Below, piece after piece: positions 16,386 through 24,598 of a stretch of 64,000 bases of DNA. Position numbers and translations under genes: made by a program. This DNA comes from an uncultured Acidimicrobiia bacterium (lineage in GTDB: Bacteria; Actinomycetota; Acidimicrobiia; Spongiisociales; Spongiisociaceae), in assembly GCA_958295745.1 (NCBI GenBank), contig OY282370.1:620001-684000 (forward strand). Direction: 5' to 3'. A model generated the notes under the pieces. It had not been told where the DNA came from, did no database searches, and was given only the letters and a program-made list of their open reading frames with translations. Positions within the stretch are counted from its first letter, which is position 1. Each line of letters begins with the position of its first letter.

Positions 16386-16784
16386 ATGAGGGAGATATAT
16401 CTCGACTACAACGGGTCGGCTCCGGTCGACCCTCGGGTTGCCGGGGCGGTCGCCGAGGCAATGGCGTGGGGTGTGGGCAACGCTTCTTCTGTTCATCGAT
16501 TCGGACGGCGGCAGGCAGCATCGGTGGATCTGGCTCGTGAGCAGGCGGCGTCACTGGTGGGCGGCCGTCCGGCTGATGTGGTGTTCACGGCGGGGGCGAC
16601 CGAGGCGAACAACCTGGCGTTGTGCGGAGCGGTCTTGGGGGCGGTTCCGCAGCGGTCGAGGATTCTCATCTCTGCCGTGGAACATGCTTCGGTGCGGCAG
16701 GCGGCTTGGTGGCTGAGGGATCATGGATTGGCAAAGGTGGATGTGGTGCCGGTGACGGAGGGCGGGTTCGTAGATCCGGATGAG
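16386..16784 (+). pseudogene. Truncated cysteine desulfurase (5' fragment)
   Basis: An open frame of about 133 codons starts MREIYLDYNGSAPVDPR and matches the N-terminal third of IscS/NifS/DndA-type cysteine desulfurases (GNASSVHRFGRR, FTAGATEANNLAL, SAVEHASV). It stops matching after FVDPDE at about 16784, where AT-rich DNA begins. The PLP lysine and catalytic cysteine are therefore missing and it cannot be active. Codon use has more T-ending codons than the neighbours, hinting that the parent gene was itself acquired. Stand-alone cysteine desulfurases also occur in phosphorothioation (dnd) defence clusters, but nothing else of such a cluster is here. Confidence 0.8.
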
Positions 16785-16786
16785 GG

Positions 16787-17284
16787 GTGGAGATGTGGAG
16801 CGGCGGCTTGACTCCTATAGAAACATCTGAAAAGTTACTGGTAATGGCCATCGGGTTGCCTCAAAAGGATGAAGACCCTGAAATGGTATCCTTCTGGTTC
16901 CCACGTAGTCCTGTTCCGGAAAATGCATACCGTATTTATTCTGAACCACCTACTCAATTCTTGAAAGAGGCGGACCGGTTGTTGTTGTCTGACATTGTAC
17001 TCTTAGATCTACCTTCCGATTTATCAGAAGAAGCCTTTCGATTTGAAATCTGTAATATTCTTGAAGAAATACCTCTTGCTAAAGCAATGCTCGATGCGAA
17101 ATTTGATATCAATCTTACTCATGCAGATGCATTTCCCATTCTTAGGTTATTGGCAACAGAGGAGATTTCAACGAATGATCTTTGGCGTGCCTTCGTCAAC
17201 TGGATGGTGTTTTTCTTTCCTAATCAAGTAATGCGTCAAGAGATTACTGAGATAGCCCTTCGGCGCGCCCAAGTGATAGGATAA
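16787..17284 (+). CDS. Unrecognised protein of second AT-rich island
   Basis: An open frame of 165 codons in DNA much poorer in GC than the rest. The first residues (MEMWSGG) come from the junction with the broken cysteine desulfurase; the original start may be ATG 16844 (MAIGLPQKDEDPEM). The product has a mainly helical acidic C-terminal half with a hydrophobic stretch (FVNWMVFFFPNQ) and no signal peptide. I recognise no domain. The long frame with AT-biased codons argues for a real foreign gene, possibly 5'-truncated. It sits directly beside a remnant gene, as the first island does. Confidence 0.5.
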   Translation: MEMWSGGLTPIETSEKLLVMAIGLPQKDEDPEMVSFWFPRSPVPENAYRIYSEPPTQFLKEADRLLLSDIVLLDLPSDLSEEAFRFEICNILEEIPLAKAMLDAKFDINLTHADAFPILRLLATEEISTNDLWRAFVNWMVFFFPNQVMRQEITEIALRRAQVIG

Positions 17285-17291
17285 GGGGGTT

Positions 17292-17465
17292 ATGGCGGCG
17301 CACCAGGAGCAAGCGCGGGGAACTGCGGAACCCAGCCTGAATCTGAAACGTACCGAGTTCACGGTAGTTCATGGGGGATTCGGTCCAACCCCGGTGTTGC
17401 TCCCGATCGCCGAGAACTACGAAGACATCATCGAGGTGTTCGCCCGTGAGCCCCCTAGTTATTAA
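17292..17465 (+). CDS. Chimeric 57-codon ORF made from neighbouring gene fragments
   Basis: ATG 17292 is preceded by AAGGGGG and opens a 57-codon frame ending TAA 17463-17465. Bases 17364-17387 are identical to 17751-17774 (inside the SDR gene, antisense to it). Bases 17410-17445 are identical to 16248-16283 (the end of the LLM gene) and in the same frame, giving PIAENYEDIIEVFA. The first 24 codons match nothing I can see nearby. It is more likely a product of repair or rearrangement than a functional gene, though it could be expressed. Confidence 0.4.
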   Translation: MAAHQEQARGTAEPSLNLKRTEFTVVHGGFGPTPVLLPIAENYEDIIEVFAREPPSY

Positions 17466-17570
17466 TCGAAAACACCCATAAACGGCATATCTTTTGAGGG
17501 TTTGCACATAACTTCAGCCGATTTGCCGCATAATTATGTGACTAGAGGGGTATTCCGGGGGCGGCGGGGG

Positions 17571-18350
17571 TCAGACGGCCAGCCAGCCGCCGTCTACCAG
17601 GAGGGTCTCGCCGGTGATGTAGCCGGCGGTGGATCCGGCCAGGAACAGCACCGCGTCGGCTATTTCGGAGGGGACGCCGAACCGCTTCAGCAGGGTCTGG
17701 TCCCGTATCTCCTCGAACAGATCCCGGTTGGAGGGGTCGGTGCGCAGCTCGTAGTTCATGGGGGATTCGGTCCAGCCCGGCGCCACGGCATTGGCGCGGA
17801 TGCCGAACTCCGCCCACTCCACCGCCATGACCTTGGTGAGGGCGATCACCCCCGCCTTGGCGGCCGTGTAGGCGCCGATGCGGGCGAAGCCCACCGGACC
17901 GGCTATGGAGGCGACGTTGACGATAGAACTGCGCCCCCGGGCCATCATCCAGGGAACCGCCGCCCTCGACACGTAGAAAACCGACGACAGGTTGGATTCC
18001 ACCGCCCGCCGCCATTCCTCGATGTCCAACCGATCCAGCCGAGCGAAGTTCTGGCGGCCTCCTGCGTTGTTGACCAGAATGTCTATCCGGCCCTTGGAGA
18101 AGTGGATCACGCTCTCCATGGCCGAAGATATCTCATCGGGGTCGGTAACGTCGCAGGGCCGGGCCAGGTGCCGGCCTCGACCGCCTCCTTCCGATTCCAT
18201 CATCTCCACCGTCTGCCGAAGATCCTCCTCGGTTCGGGCCAGGGCGGCCACTCGAGCGCCTTCCCGGGCGAACGCCATGGCGATCTCCCGCCCGATGCCG
18301 CGGCTGGCCCCCGTGACCACCGCCACCTTGTCTTCGAGGCCCAGTTCCAT
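17571..18350 (-). CDS. SDR-family NAD(P)-dependent oxidoreductase
   Basis: A 259-residue classical short-chain dehydrogenase. It has TGASRGIG at 13-20 (cofactor glycine motif), NNAG near 95, the catalytic YxxxK as YTAAK near 162, and the C-terminal GYITGETLLVDGGW. The fold resembles FabG and glucose-1-dehydrogenase-like enzymes. It reduces a carbonyl or oxidises an alcohol on an unknown substrate. It is the last gene of the minus-strand run coxMSL2-hydA-amidase-SDR, 49 bp after the amidase gene, so it may act on a product of the same pathway. Confidence 0.88.
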   Translation of the reverse strand: MELGLEDKVAVVTGASRGIGREIAMAFAREGARVAALARTEEDLRQTVEMMESEGGGRGRHLARPCDVTDPDEISSAMESVIHFSKGRIDILVNNAGGRQNFARLDRLDIEEWRRAVESNLSSVFYVSRAAVPWMMARGRSSIVNVASIAGPVGFARIGAYTAAKAGVIALTKVMAVEWAEFGIRANAVAPGWTESPMNYELRTDPSNRDLFEEIRDQTLLKRFGVPSEIADAVLFLAGSTAGYITGETLLVDGGWLAV

Positions 18351-18399
18351 GGGTTCGCTCCTCCCTTGTAGAGCCGTCTTGGTTTGCCGTCCCGCCGGT

Positions 18400-19236
18400 T
18401 CAGGAACTCAGCGAACCGTACAGGTCGGGCCGCCGGTCCCGGAAGAAACCCCAGTCGTTGCGTATCCGGGGGATGGCCGAGAGGTCCAGATCGGCCACCA
18501 GCACCTCGTCCTCGGCGTCGCCCGCCTGCGAGATGATCTTCCCCTTGGGGTCCACCCACATCGAAGAACCGTAGAAGTGTGACTCCGAACCGCCCTCATC
18601 CACCCCCACGCGGTTCACCCCGCCCACGTAGTAGACGTTGTCGACCGCATGGGCCTGCAGCTCCAGCTCCCATAGGTAGCGGCTCATCCCGGTGGTGGCC
18701 GTGGGTACGTACACGATCTGGGCCCCTTCCAGCGCCAGCACCCGGGCCGCCTCGGGGAAATGCCGGTCGTAGCAGATCAATATCCCGATGGTTGCGCCGA
18801 ACGGCGTCGCAAAGGTGATGAATCCGGTGTCGCCCGGCGTGAAGTAGTACTTCTCCACCCCGGTCAGGCTGGGCACCGAGACGATGGGAATGTGGCTCTT
18901 GCGGTAGACGCCGAGCAGGTTCCCGTCGGGTCCTATCACCGGGGCGCTGTTGTAGAGGAGGCCGTCCAGCGCCTTCTCGTAGATGGGGGCGATCAGCACC
19001 ACGCCCAGCTCGCCGGCCAGCCCCCGCATGTGCTCCATGGTGGGGCCGTCGAGCGGTTCGGCCAGGTCGAGATGGCGGGAGTTCAGCTCGTAGGGGAAAT
19101 AGATCGTGTTGAAGAGCTCCTGCAGGCATATGATCCGGGCGCCTCGGTCGGCCGCCTCCCGCACCAGGCGGTCCGCCCTCGCCGCGTTCTTCGCCGCGTC
19201 GTATTCGGAGCCCATCTGAACAAGGGCCGTCCTCAC
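18400..19236 (-). CDS. Carbon-nitrogen hydrolase (beta-ureidopropionase / N-carbamoyl amidase-like)
   Basis: A 278-residue nitrilase-superfamily enzyme with the Glu-Lys-Cys triad visible: E40 in LQELF, the Lys of YRKSHIP (about 114), and the Cys of LICYDRHFPE (about 153). YRKSHIP and the short length resemble N-carbamoylputrescine amidase and beta-ureidopropionase. It lies 39 bp after a dihydropyrimidinase gene, which makes N-carbamoyl-beta-amino acids, so hydrolysis of that product to beta-amino acid, CO2 and ammonia is the most likely job. It could instead act on N-carbamoyl-D-amino acids if the upstream enzyme is a hydantoinase. Confidence 0.85.
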   Translation of the reverse strand: MRTALVQMGSEYDAAKNAARADRLVREAADRGARIICLQELFNTIYFPYELNSRHLDLAEPLDGPTMEHMRGLAGELGVVLIAPIYEKALDGLLYNSAPVIGPDGNLLGVYRKSHIPIVSVPSLTGVEKYYFTPGDTGFITFATPFGATIGILICYDRHFPEAARVLALEGAQIVYVPTATTGMSRYLWELELQAHAVDNVYYVGGVNRVGVDEGGSESHFYGSSMWVDPKGKIISQAGDAEDEVLVADLDLSAIPRIRNDWGFFRDRRPDLYGSLSS

Positions 19237-19275
19237 GTTTCCGATCTCCTTTCGGTCATCAGGCCGCCCACCGGG

Positions 19276-20676
19276 TCACGATACGAGCTCCGAGCTGCTC
19301 AGGGCGGCGGACTCGGCGCTCCTCACGAAAGCCCCCGCCGGAGAAGGCGCCGTATAACGCCCGTCCCGTGCGATCACCCTCCCCCGCAGCATGACCGTCC
19401 GTATGCGGCCCTCCAGCACCCGGCCCTCGTAAGGGTTGTAATCGCAGTTGGTGACCTGGGTGTCCGCCGACAGCGCGCTGCTGCCTGCCGGGTCGAAGAT
19501 CACCAGGTCGGCGTCGGAACCGGGGGCTATCTCCCCCTTCCGCGGGTAGAGGCCGAACAGCTTGGCCGCATTGGTGGAGGTTATCTCCACGAAACGATTC
19601 AACGAGATGCGGCCTTCCGCCACCCCGTAGTGATAGAGCAGGATCATCCGCCACTCGATGCCGGGGAGGCCGTTGGGGATCTTGCTGAAGTCCTTCCGCC
19701 CGGCCAGACGCTGCTCGAAGAAGAACGGGGCATGGTCGGTGCCGACCGTCTGCAGGCCGCCGACCTTCAGGCCGTTCCAAAGCGGGCCGTGGTGTTCCTC
19801 GGATCGAAGCGGCGGGGAGCAGACGTAGTTGGCGCCCTCGAACCCCGGCCCGGCCAGCAGCTCGTCGGTCAGCAACAGATAGTGGGGGCAGGTCTCGGCG
19901 TAGGCCCGCACCCCCCGATCCCGGGCCTCTGCCATGGCCTGGGCCGCCCCGGCGGAGGACATGTGCACCACGTACAGGGGAACCCCCGCCATCTCCGCCA
20001 GGGCGATCCCCCGCCGGGTGGCCTCGTCCTCGGCGAGGGCCGGGCGGGTGCGGGCGTGGTGGACCGGATCCGTCTCGCCCCTGGCCAGCGCATCCCGGAC
20101 GAGCGCATCGATGGCGTATCCGTTCTCGCAGTGCAGCATGATGAACCCGCCGTTCTCGGCGGTCCTCCGCATCGCCTTGAAGATGGCCCCGTCGTCCAGC
20201 ATCCAGGTGTTCGGGTAGGCCATGAACAGCTTGAAGCTGGTGACGCCCTCATCGATCAGGCCGTCGAGGGAGGGGAGCATACGGTCGGGCAGGTAGGTGA
20301 TTATCTGATGGAAGGCGTAGTCCACCGCCGCCCTGCCGGCCGCCATGCCGTGCCACCGCTCCAGGGACGAGCGCGGATCATCGCCCTTGTCCTGGATGGC
20401 GAAGTCGATGATGGTGGTGGTGCCCCCGATCGCCGCCGCCCGGGTGCCCGAGTCGAAATCGTCGGAGATCACAGTGCCCGCCACAGGGGTGTCGAGATGG
20501 GTGTGGGGGTCGATGCCGCCCGGGAACACCAGAAGACCCGAGGCGTCTATGGCCTCGTCGGCCTCCACCCCCCCGAACGAACCGACGGCGCTTATCCGCC
20601 CGTCCTCGACGAGGATGTCCGCCGGGTAGTCCTGGGCGGCGGTGACGATGCGGCCGCCCTCGACCAGCACCCTCAT
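19276..20676 (-). CDS. hydA: Dihydropyrimidinase / D-hydantoinase
   Basis: A 466-residue amidohydrolase that opens the ring of dihydrouracil, dihydrothymine or hydantoins. It has the metal-binding HTHLD near residues 57-61, the carboxylated lysine in SFKLFMAYP near 153, and later ligands in HCENGYAID and YVVHMSS. Length and motifs fit the hydantoinase/dihydropyrimidinase family. It starts 33 bp after the hydroxylase large subunit and precedes the carbamoyl amidase, giving two consecutive steps of the reductive pyrimidine or hydantoin route in one operon. No dihydropyrimidine dehydrogenase is in the window. Confidence 0.9.
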   Translation of the reverse strand: MRVLVEGGRIVTAAQDYPADILVEDGRISAVGSFGGVEADEAIDASGLLVFPGGIDPHTHLDTPVAGTVISDDFDSGTRAAAIGGTTTIIDFAIQDKGDDPRSSLERWHGMAAGRAAVDYAFHQIITYLPDRMLPSLDGLIDEGVTSFKLFMAYPNTWMLDDGAIFKAMRRTAENGGFIMLHCENGYAIDALVRDALARGETDPVHHARTRPALAEDEATRRGIALAEMAGVPLYVVHMSSAGAAQAMAEARDRGVRAYAETCPHYLLLTDELLAGPGFEGANYVCSPPLRSEEHHGPLWNGLKVGGLQTVGTDHAPFFFEQRLAGRKDFSKIPNGLPGIEWRMILLYHYGVAEGRISLNRFVEITSTNAAKLFGLYPRKGEIAPGSDADLVIFDPAGSSALSADTQVTNCDYNPYEGRVLEGRIRTVMLRGRVIARDGRYTAPSPAGAFVRSAESAALSSSELVS

Positions 20677-20709
20677 CGCGGCCTGCCCGGTGTTACCGGC
20701 CCGCCGGCT

Positions 20710-23085
20710 TCAACCGCCCGCTGCGTTGATCAGCCCCCACAGCCGGGCGGGCGTGACCGGTGTCTCGTCCACTTCGATCCCGAGATCGGAGAGGGCGTCG
20801 GTCACCGCGTTGGCCACCACCGCACCGGCCGGGAAGCATCCCGCCTCGCCCATTCCCTTGAAACCGCCCTCGGTGTGGGGCGAAGGGGTCTCCAGGTGAT
20901 GTATCTCGAAGTCCGGCAGGTCGGTGAAGGACGGAAGCAGGTAGTCCATCAGCGACGACGAGAGCAGCTGACCCGTCTCCTCGTCGTAGACGAACTCCTC
21001 GAGGATCGCCCCGCCCAGGCCTTGGGCCAGAGCGCCGTGGATCTGGCCTTCCACGAGAAGCGGGTTGATGATCGTCCCGGCGTCGTCCACCACCACGTAC
21101 TTGACCCAGTCGATCTTCCCGGTCTGGACGTCCACGTCCACCACCGCCACATGGGTGCCGTAGGCGGTGGTGAAATTGGCCGGGTCGTAGACATAGGTGG
21201 CTTCGAGCCCCGGCTGGTCGCCTTCGGGGATCTTGTGGCCCCAGTAGGCCTGCTGCGCCACCTCGGCCAGGGTCAGCGACCGCATCTCCTCGGCGCCCTT
21301 CACCGATATCCGGCCGTCGCCGTAGGCCACGTCCTCCGGGTCGGCCTCCAGCAGACCGGCCCCGATGCGTACCGCCTTGGCCTTGATCTCCTCGATGGCC
21401 TTGATGACGGCCACCGCCGCCACGTTGGACCGGCTCCCGGCGGAACCGAAGCCCGTGTACGGGGTCTGGTCGGTGTCGCCCCACACCACCCGAACGTTGG
21501 CTATGTCGATTTCGAGATGGTCGGCGGCCACCTGGGCGAGGGTGGTCTCGGTGCCCTGCCCCATAGGGATCATCCCCGTGTACAGGGTGGCCCTTCCGTG
21601 GGGGTCGATCTTGACCGTCGATCCCTCGTATCCGCCGGTGTAGTAGTCGAGCATCCCGAGGATCGCCGAAGGCCCGAACCCGGAGACGTGGATATAGGAG
21701 CCGATTCCGATCCCCCGGCGCACGCCCTGTTCCCGCAGGGCCGCCTGCTCCTCGCGCAGCCGGTCGTACTCCACCGCTTCGAGCGCCTTGGCCAGCGCGG
21801 TGGGATAGTTCCCGCTGTCGTAGACCGCCCCGCCCGGGCTGAAGTAGGGAAACTCGTCCGCTCCGATCATGTTCATCCGGCGGATCTCCGCCGGGTCGAT
21901 ACCCAGCTTCCGGGCCGCCTTGTCCACCATCCGCTCGATGCCGAACATCGCCTCCGGGCCGCCGAACCCGCGAAAGGTGCTGTTAGGGGTCTTGTTGGTG
22001 GCGACGCCCAGCACGTCGCAGTGGTAGTTGGCGATCTTGTACTGGTTGACGGCGGCGGCGCCGGTTACCCAGGCCGGGCCTATGCCCACGCTGTGGAGGT
22101 GGGCGCCCTGGTCGCTGAGCACCCGGCCCTTGAGGCCGAGCAGGGCGCCGTCGGAGCGGACCGCCAGCTGCCATTCCTGGAGCTGCTGGCGCCCGTGCAC
22201 CGTGGCCTGCAGGGACTCCCGGCGGTCCTCGATCCACTTGACGGGGCGCCCGAGCCTCATGGACGCCAGGGAGACGAGGATGTCCTCGGGATACCGGTCC
22301 CACTTGTTGCCGAACGCGCCCCCGATGTTCGGGGTGAGGATGCGGATCGACGTCTCGGGGATGCCGAGGGCCGCCGCCAGCTCCGTGCGGAGAAGGTGCG
22401 CCACCTGGCTCTCCGAATGGAGGGTGAGCGTCTGGCGTAGATCGTCCCAGTCGGCCACCAGACCCCGGGTCTCCAGGGGGACGCCCGAGTAGCGCCCGAT
22501 GCGGAACCGTCCGGTGATCACCTCGTCGGCCTCGGCGAAGGCGCCGTCCAGGTCGCCCGCCACCCCGAGAGCGTTGATGCCGGGGAAGGTGTATTCGATG
22601 ATGACGTTGTCGCCCATGTGCTCGTTGATGACCGGAGCATCCTCCGCCAGGGCCGCCTCCACGTCCACCACGTGGTCGAGCACCTCGTAGTCCACCTCGA
22701 TCAGGTCGAGGGCGTCCTCGGCGATGTAGCGGGAGTCGGCGATCACCGCCGCCACCGGCTCGCCCACGTAGCGGGCTTTGCCGGGCGCCAAGGCCGGGGT
22801 ATGGCATTCCTTCTGCCCCGGCAGCCGCCAGACGGTGGGGAAAGCGCCGATGCCCTCCAGGTCGTCGGCGGTGATCACTCCGTGCACGCCGGGGAGGGAT
22901 TCGGCCGCCGAAGTATCCACCCCGTTTATCCGGGCGTGGGCGAACGGGCTGCGGAGGACGGCCAGGTGGAGGGCGCCGGCCGGGCTCACATCGGCGATGA
23001 ACCGGCCCCGCCCCCGAATGAGGAGCGCGTCTTCCCGGCGCGGCGCCGAGACCCCGATCCAACCTGTCGATTGCGTAGCGGTCAT
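20710..23085 (-). CDS. Molybdenum hydroxylase catalytic subunit (CoxL/XdhA-like), set 2
   Basis: A 791-residue molybdopterin subunit, full length. It carries IGGAFGNKW, the active-site loop NSTFRGFGGPEAMFGIER near residue 370, and the C-terminal GFKGMGEAG with the conserved Glu. The loop lacks the CSFR of form I CO dehydrogenase and differs from set 1 (AYRGFG), so the two enzymes probably have different substrates. ATG 23085 overlaps the small-subunit stop as ATGA; the frame is open further upstream but only as shadow. Its place ahead of dihydropyrimidinase and carbamoyl amidase suggests hydroxylation of a nitrogen heterocycle. Confidence 0.9.
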   Translation of the reverse strand: MTATQSTGWIGVSAPRREDALLIRGRGRFIADVSPAGALHLAVLRSPFAHARINGVDTSAAESLPGVHGVITADDLEGIGAFPTVWRLPGQKECHTPALAPGKARYVGEPVAAVIADSRYIAEDALDLIEVDYEVLDHVVDVEAALAEDAPVINEHMGDNVIIEYTFPGINALGVAGDLDGAFAEADEVITGRFRIGRYSGVPLETRGLVADWDDLRQTLTLHSESQVAHLLRTELAAALGIPETSIRILTPNIGGAFGNKWDRYPEDILVSLASMRLGRPVKWIEDRRESLQATVHGRQQLQEWQLAVRSDGALLGLKGRVLSDQGAHLHSVGIGPAWVTGAAAVNQYKIANYHCDVLGVATNKTPNSTFRGFGGPEAMFGIERMVDKAARKLGIDPAEIRRMNMIGADEFPYFSPGGAVYDSGNYPTALAKALEAVEYDRLREEQAALREQGVRRGIGIGSYIHVSGFGPSAILGMLDYYTGGYEGSTVKIDPHGRATLYTGMIPMGQGTETTLAQVAADHLEIDIANVRVVWGDTDQTPYTGFGSAGSRSNVAAVAVIKAIEEIKAKAVRIGAGLLEADPEDVAYGDGRISVKGAEEMRSLTLAEVAQQAYWGHKIPEGDQPGLEATYVYDPANFTTAYGTHVAVVDVDVQTGKIDWVKYVVVDDAGTIINPLLVEGQIHGALAQGLGGAILEEFVYDEETGQLLSSSLMDYLLPSFTDLPDFEIHHLETPSPHTEGGFKGMGEAGCFPAGAVVANAVTDALSDLGIEVDETPVTPARLWGLINAAGG

Positions 23086-23573
23086 GCGCTCACCCCTTCC
23101 TTGGACATCTCTGCTGCGGCGGCCTGCACCGACTCCACGATCTTCTGGTAGCCGGTGCACCGGCAGATGTTGCCGCCCATTTCTTCCCGTATCTCCTGCG
23201 GGCCGGGGTCCGGGTTGCGCCGAAGCACATCGATGCCCGCCAGGATCATCCCGGGGGTGCAGAACCCGCATTGCAGCCCGTGGTATTCGGAGAACGCCCG
23301 CTGCATGGGATGGAGCTCGCCCCCGTCCCCTATCCCCTCGATGGTGGTGATCTCGGCGCCGGCGCCCTGCACCGCGAAGAGCAGGCATGACCTGACCATC
23401 TCCCCGTCCATCAGGACCGTGCAGGCGCCGCATACGCCGTGCTCGCAGCCGAGATGGGTTCCGGTCAACCCCAGGTCCTCACGGATCGCATCGGCCAGCG
23501 TCTTGCGCGGTTCGACCGAGATCTCCTTGCCGACGCCGTTGACGTCGAGTACCACGGTGATGGTTTCAGCCAT
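23082..23573 (-). CDS. Molybdenum hydroxylase [2Fe-2S] subunit, set 2
   Basis: A 163-residue small subunit with CEHGVCGAC in the ferredoxin-like half, and CGFCTPG and CRCTGY in the helical half, binding two [2Fe-2S] clusters. It shares the LREDLGLTGTHLGCEHG-type core with the set 1 subunit. It overlaps the medium-subunit gene by 8 bp upstream and the large-subunit start by 4 bp downstream, so the complex is translated as a coupled unit in the order M-S-L. Confidence 0.92.
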   Translation of the reverse strand: MAETITVVLDVNGVGKEISVEPRKTLADAIREDLGLTGTHLGCEHGVCGACTVLMDGEMVRSCLLFAVQGAGAEITTIEGIGDGGELHPMQRAFSEYHGLQCGFCTPGMILAGIDVLRRNPDPGPQEIREEMGGNICRCTGYQKIVESVQAAAAEMSKEGVSA

Positions 23574-24438
23574 TTTCTCCTCCTGTATTGCTCGTTGCCT
23601 CCGCCAGGGCCCGGCCCGTCAACACCCCTATGAGATGGCGCCGGTACTCCTCCGATCCGTGAACGTCGGAGGTGGTGGGGAACTCGGCGGCGGCCCGTTC
23701 CCCGGCCGCGGCAAAGGCGGCCTCGCCCGCCTCCGCACCTACCAGGGCGGCCTCTGCCTCCGGCAGGCGGGCGGCATAGGCGCCTCCGAAGGCCCCGAGG
23801 GCGGCCGAGCTGATGGCGCCGCCGTCCATCGTGACGACCGCCGCCACCCCGGCCAGGGCGAAATCACCGTGACGGCGGGACAGCTCTTGAAAACCCCATC
23901 CGCTCGACGCCGCCAGGGCGGGGATCCGTATCTCCGTCAGGAGCTCGTCGTCCCCCAGGGATGTTTCGAAGAAGCGGTCCCCCACCAGCTCCTGCGCCGA
24001 CAGCGTCCGTTCGCCGCCGGCCGACCGCGCCGTTACCTCGGAGTCGAGGGCCAGCAGCAGGGCCGGCGTCTCGGCGGCGGGGTCGTTGTGCGCCAGCGAG
24101 CCGCCGATGGTGCCCCGGTTGCGGATCGCCCGGTGGCCGATGTGAGAGACGGCCCTCGTGATGATGGGGTGGCCGGACGACACATCCCCCGACTCCTCGA
24201 CCGCGGTCAGGCGGGTGAGGGCGCCGAGGCGCAGGGATCCGTTGGACGATATGTAGGACAGCTCGCCGATTCCGTTGATGTCGACGATGTGGGCGGGCCT
24301 CGCCAGCCTGAAGTTCAGCAGGGGTACGAGGCTCTGCCCGCCGGCCAGCACCTTCGCCTCAGACCCGTGTTCCGCCAGAAGCCCGAGCGCCTCCTCGATG
24401 CTCTCCGGCGCCGAATAACTGAATACCGCCGGTTTCAT
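23566..24438 (-). CDS. Molybdenum hydroxylase FAD-binding subunit, set 2
   Basis: A 290-residue FAD subunit with AGGQSLVPLLNFRLARP near residues 31-47 and NRGTIGGSLAHNDPAAETP near 108, the two flavin-binding motifs. The start MKPAVFSYSAP parallels the set 1 protein. A strong GGAGGTG ribosome-binding site lies seven bases before the ATG. It is the first gene of the minus-strand operon, and an inverted repeat with extra half-sites lies 55-80 bp upstream, so regulation probably acts there. Confidence 0.92.
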   Translation of the reverse strand: MKPAVFSYSAPESIEEALGLLAEHGSEAKVLAGGQSLVPLLNFRLARPAHIVDINGIGELSYISSNGSLRLGALTRLTAVEESGDVSSGHPIITRAVSHIGHRAIRNRGTIGGSLAHNDPAAETPALLLALDSEVTARSAGGERTLSAQELVGDRFFETSLGDDELLTEIRIPALAASSGWGFQELSRRHGDFALAGVAAVVTMDGGAISSAALGAFGGAYAARLPEAEAALVGAEAGEAAFAAAGERAAAEFPTTSDVHGSEEYRRHLIGVLTGRALAEATSNTGGENG

Positions 24439-24492
24439 CCGCGGTTCACCTCCCGTGCGGCGGATAGACAGTAGCCCCCGATGGCCCGCCGC

Positions 24493-24516
24493 CGGTTTCG
24501 ATGCTAGACGAAACCG
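24493..24516. promoter_or_regulatory. Inverted repeat operator upstream of set 2 operon
   Basis: CGGTTTCG (24493-24500), an 8-nt spacer and CGAAACCG (24509-24516) form a perfect inverted repeat. Further GCGAAACC half-sites lie within the next 60 bp away from the gene. The element is in the 160-bp gap between the EamA gene and the coxM-like start, the only sizeable promoter space for the six-gene operon. The geometry suits a dimeric repressor or activator; no adjacent regulator gene is present. Confidence 0.55.
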
Positions 24517-24598
24517 CCCGGCGAGAGCGGCGCGAAACCGAAATTATGAGGATGATCGAACCGCGAAACCTCCGAACACACACCCGGCCTCCGCATTG

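Noticed and set aside
16386-17300. Insertion sequence between the LLM and SDR genes
   Set aside because: No transposase, inverted ends or target duplication could be found around the AT-rich segment.
18760-22440. 1226-codon plus-strand frame opposite the amidase, hydA and hydroxylase genes
   Set aside because: It spans three clear minus-strand genes with active-site motifs and has composition typical of an antisense frame in high-GC DNA.
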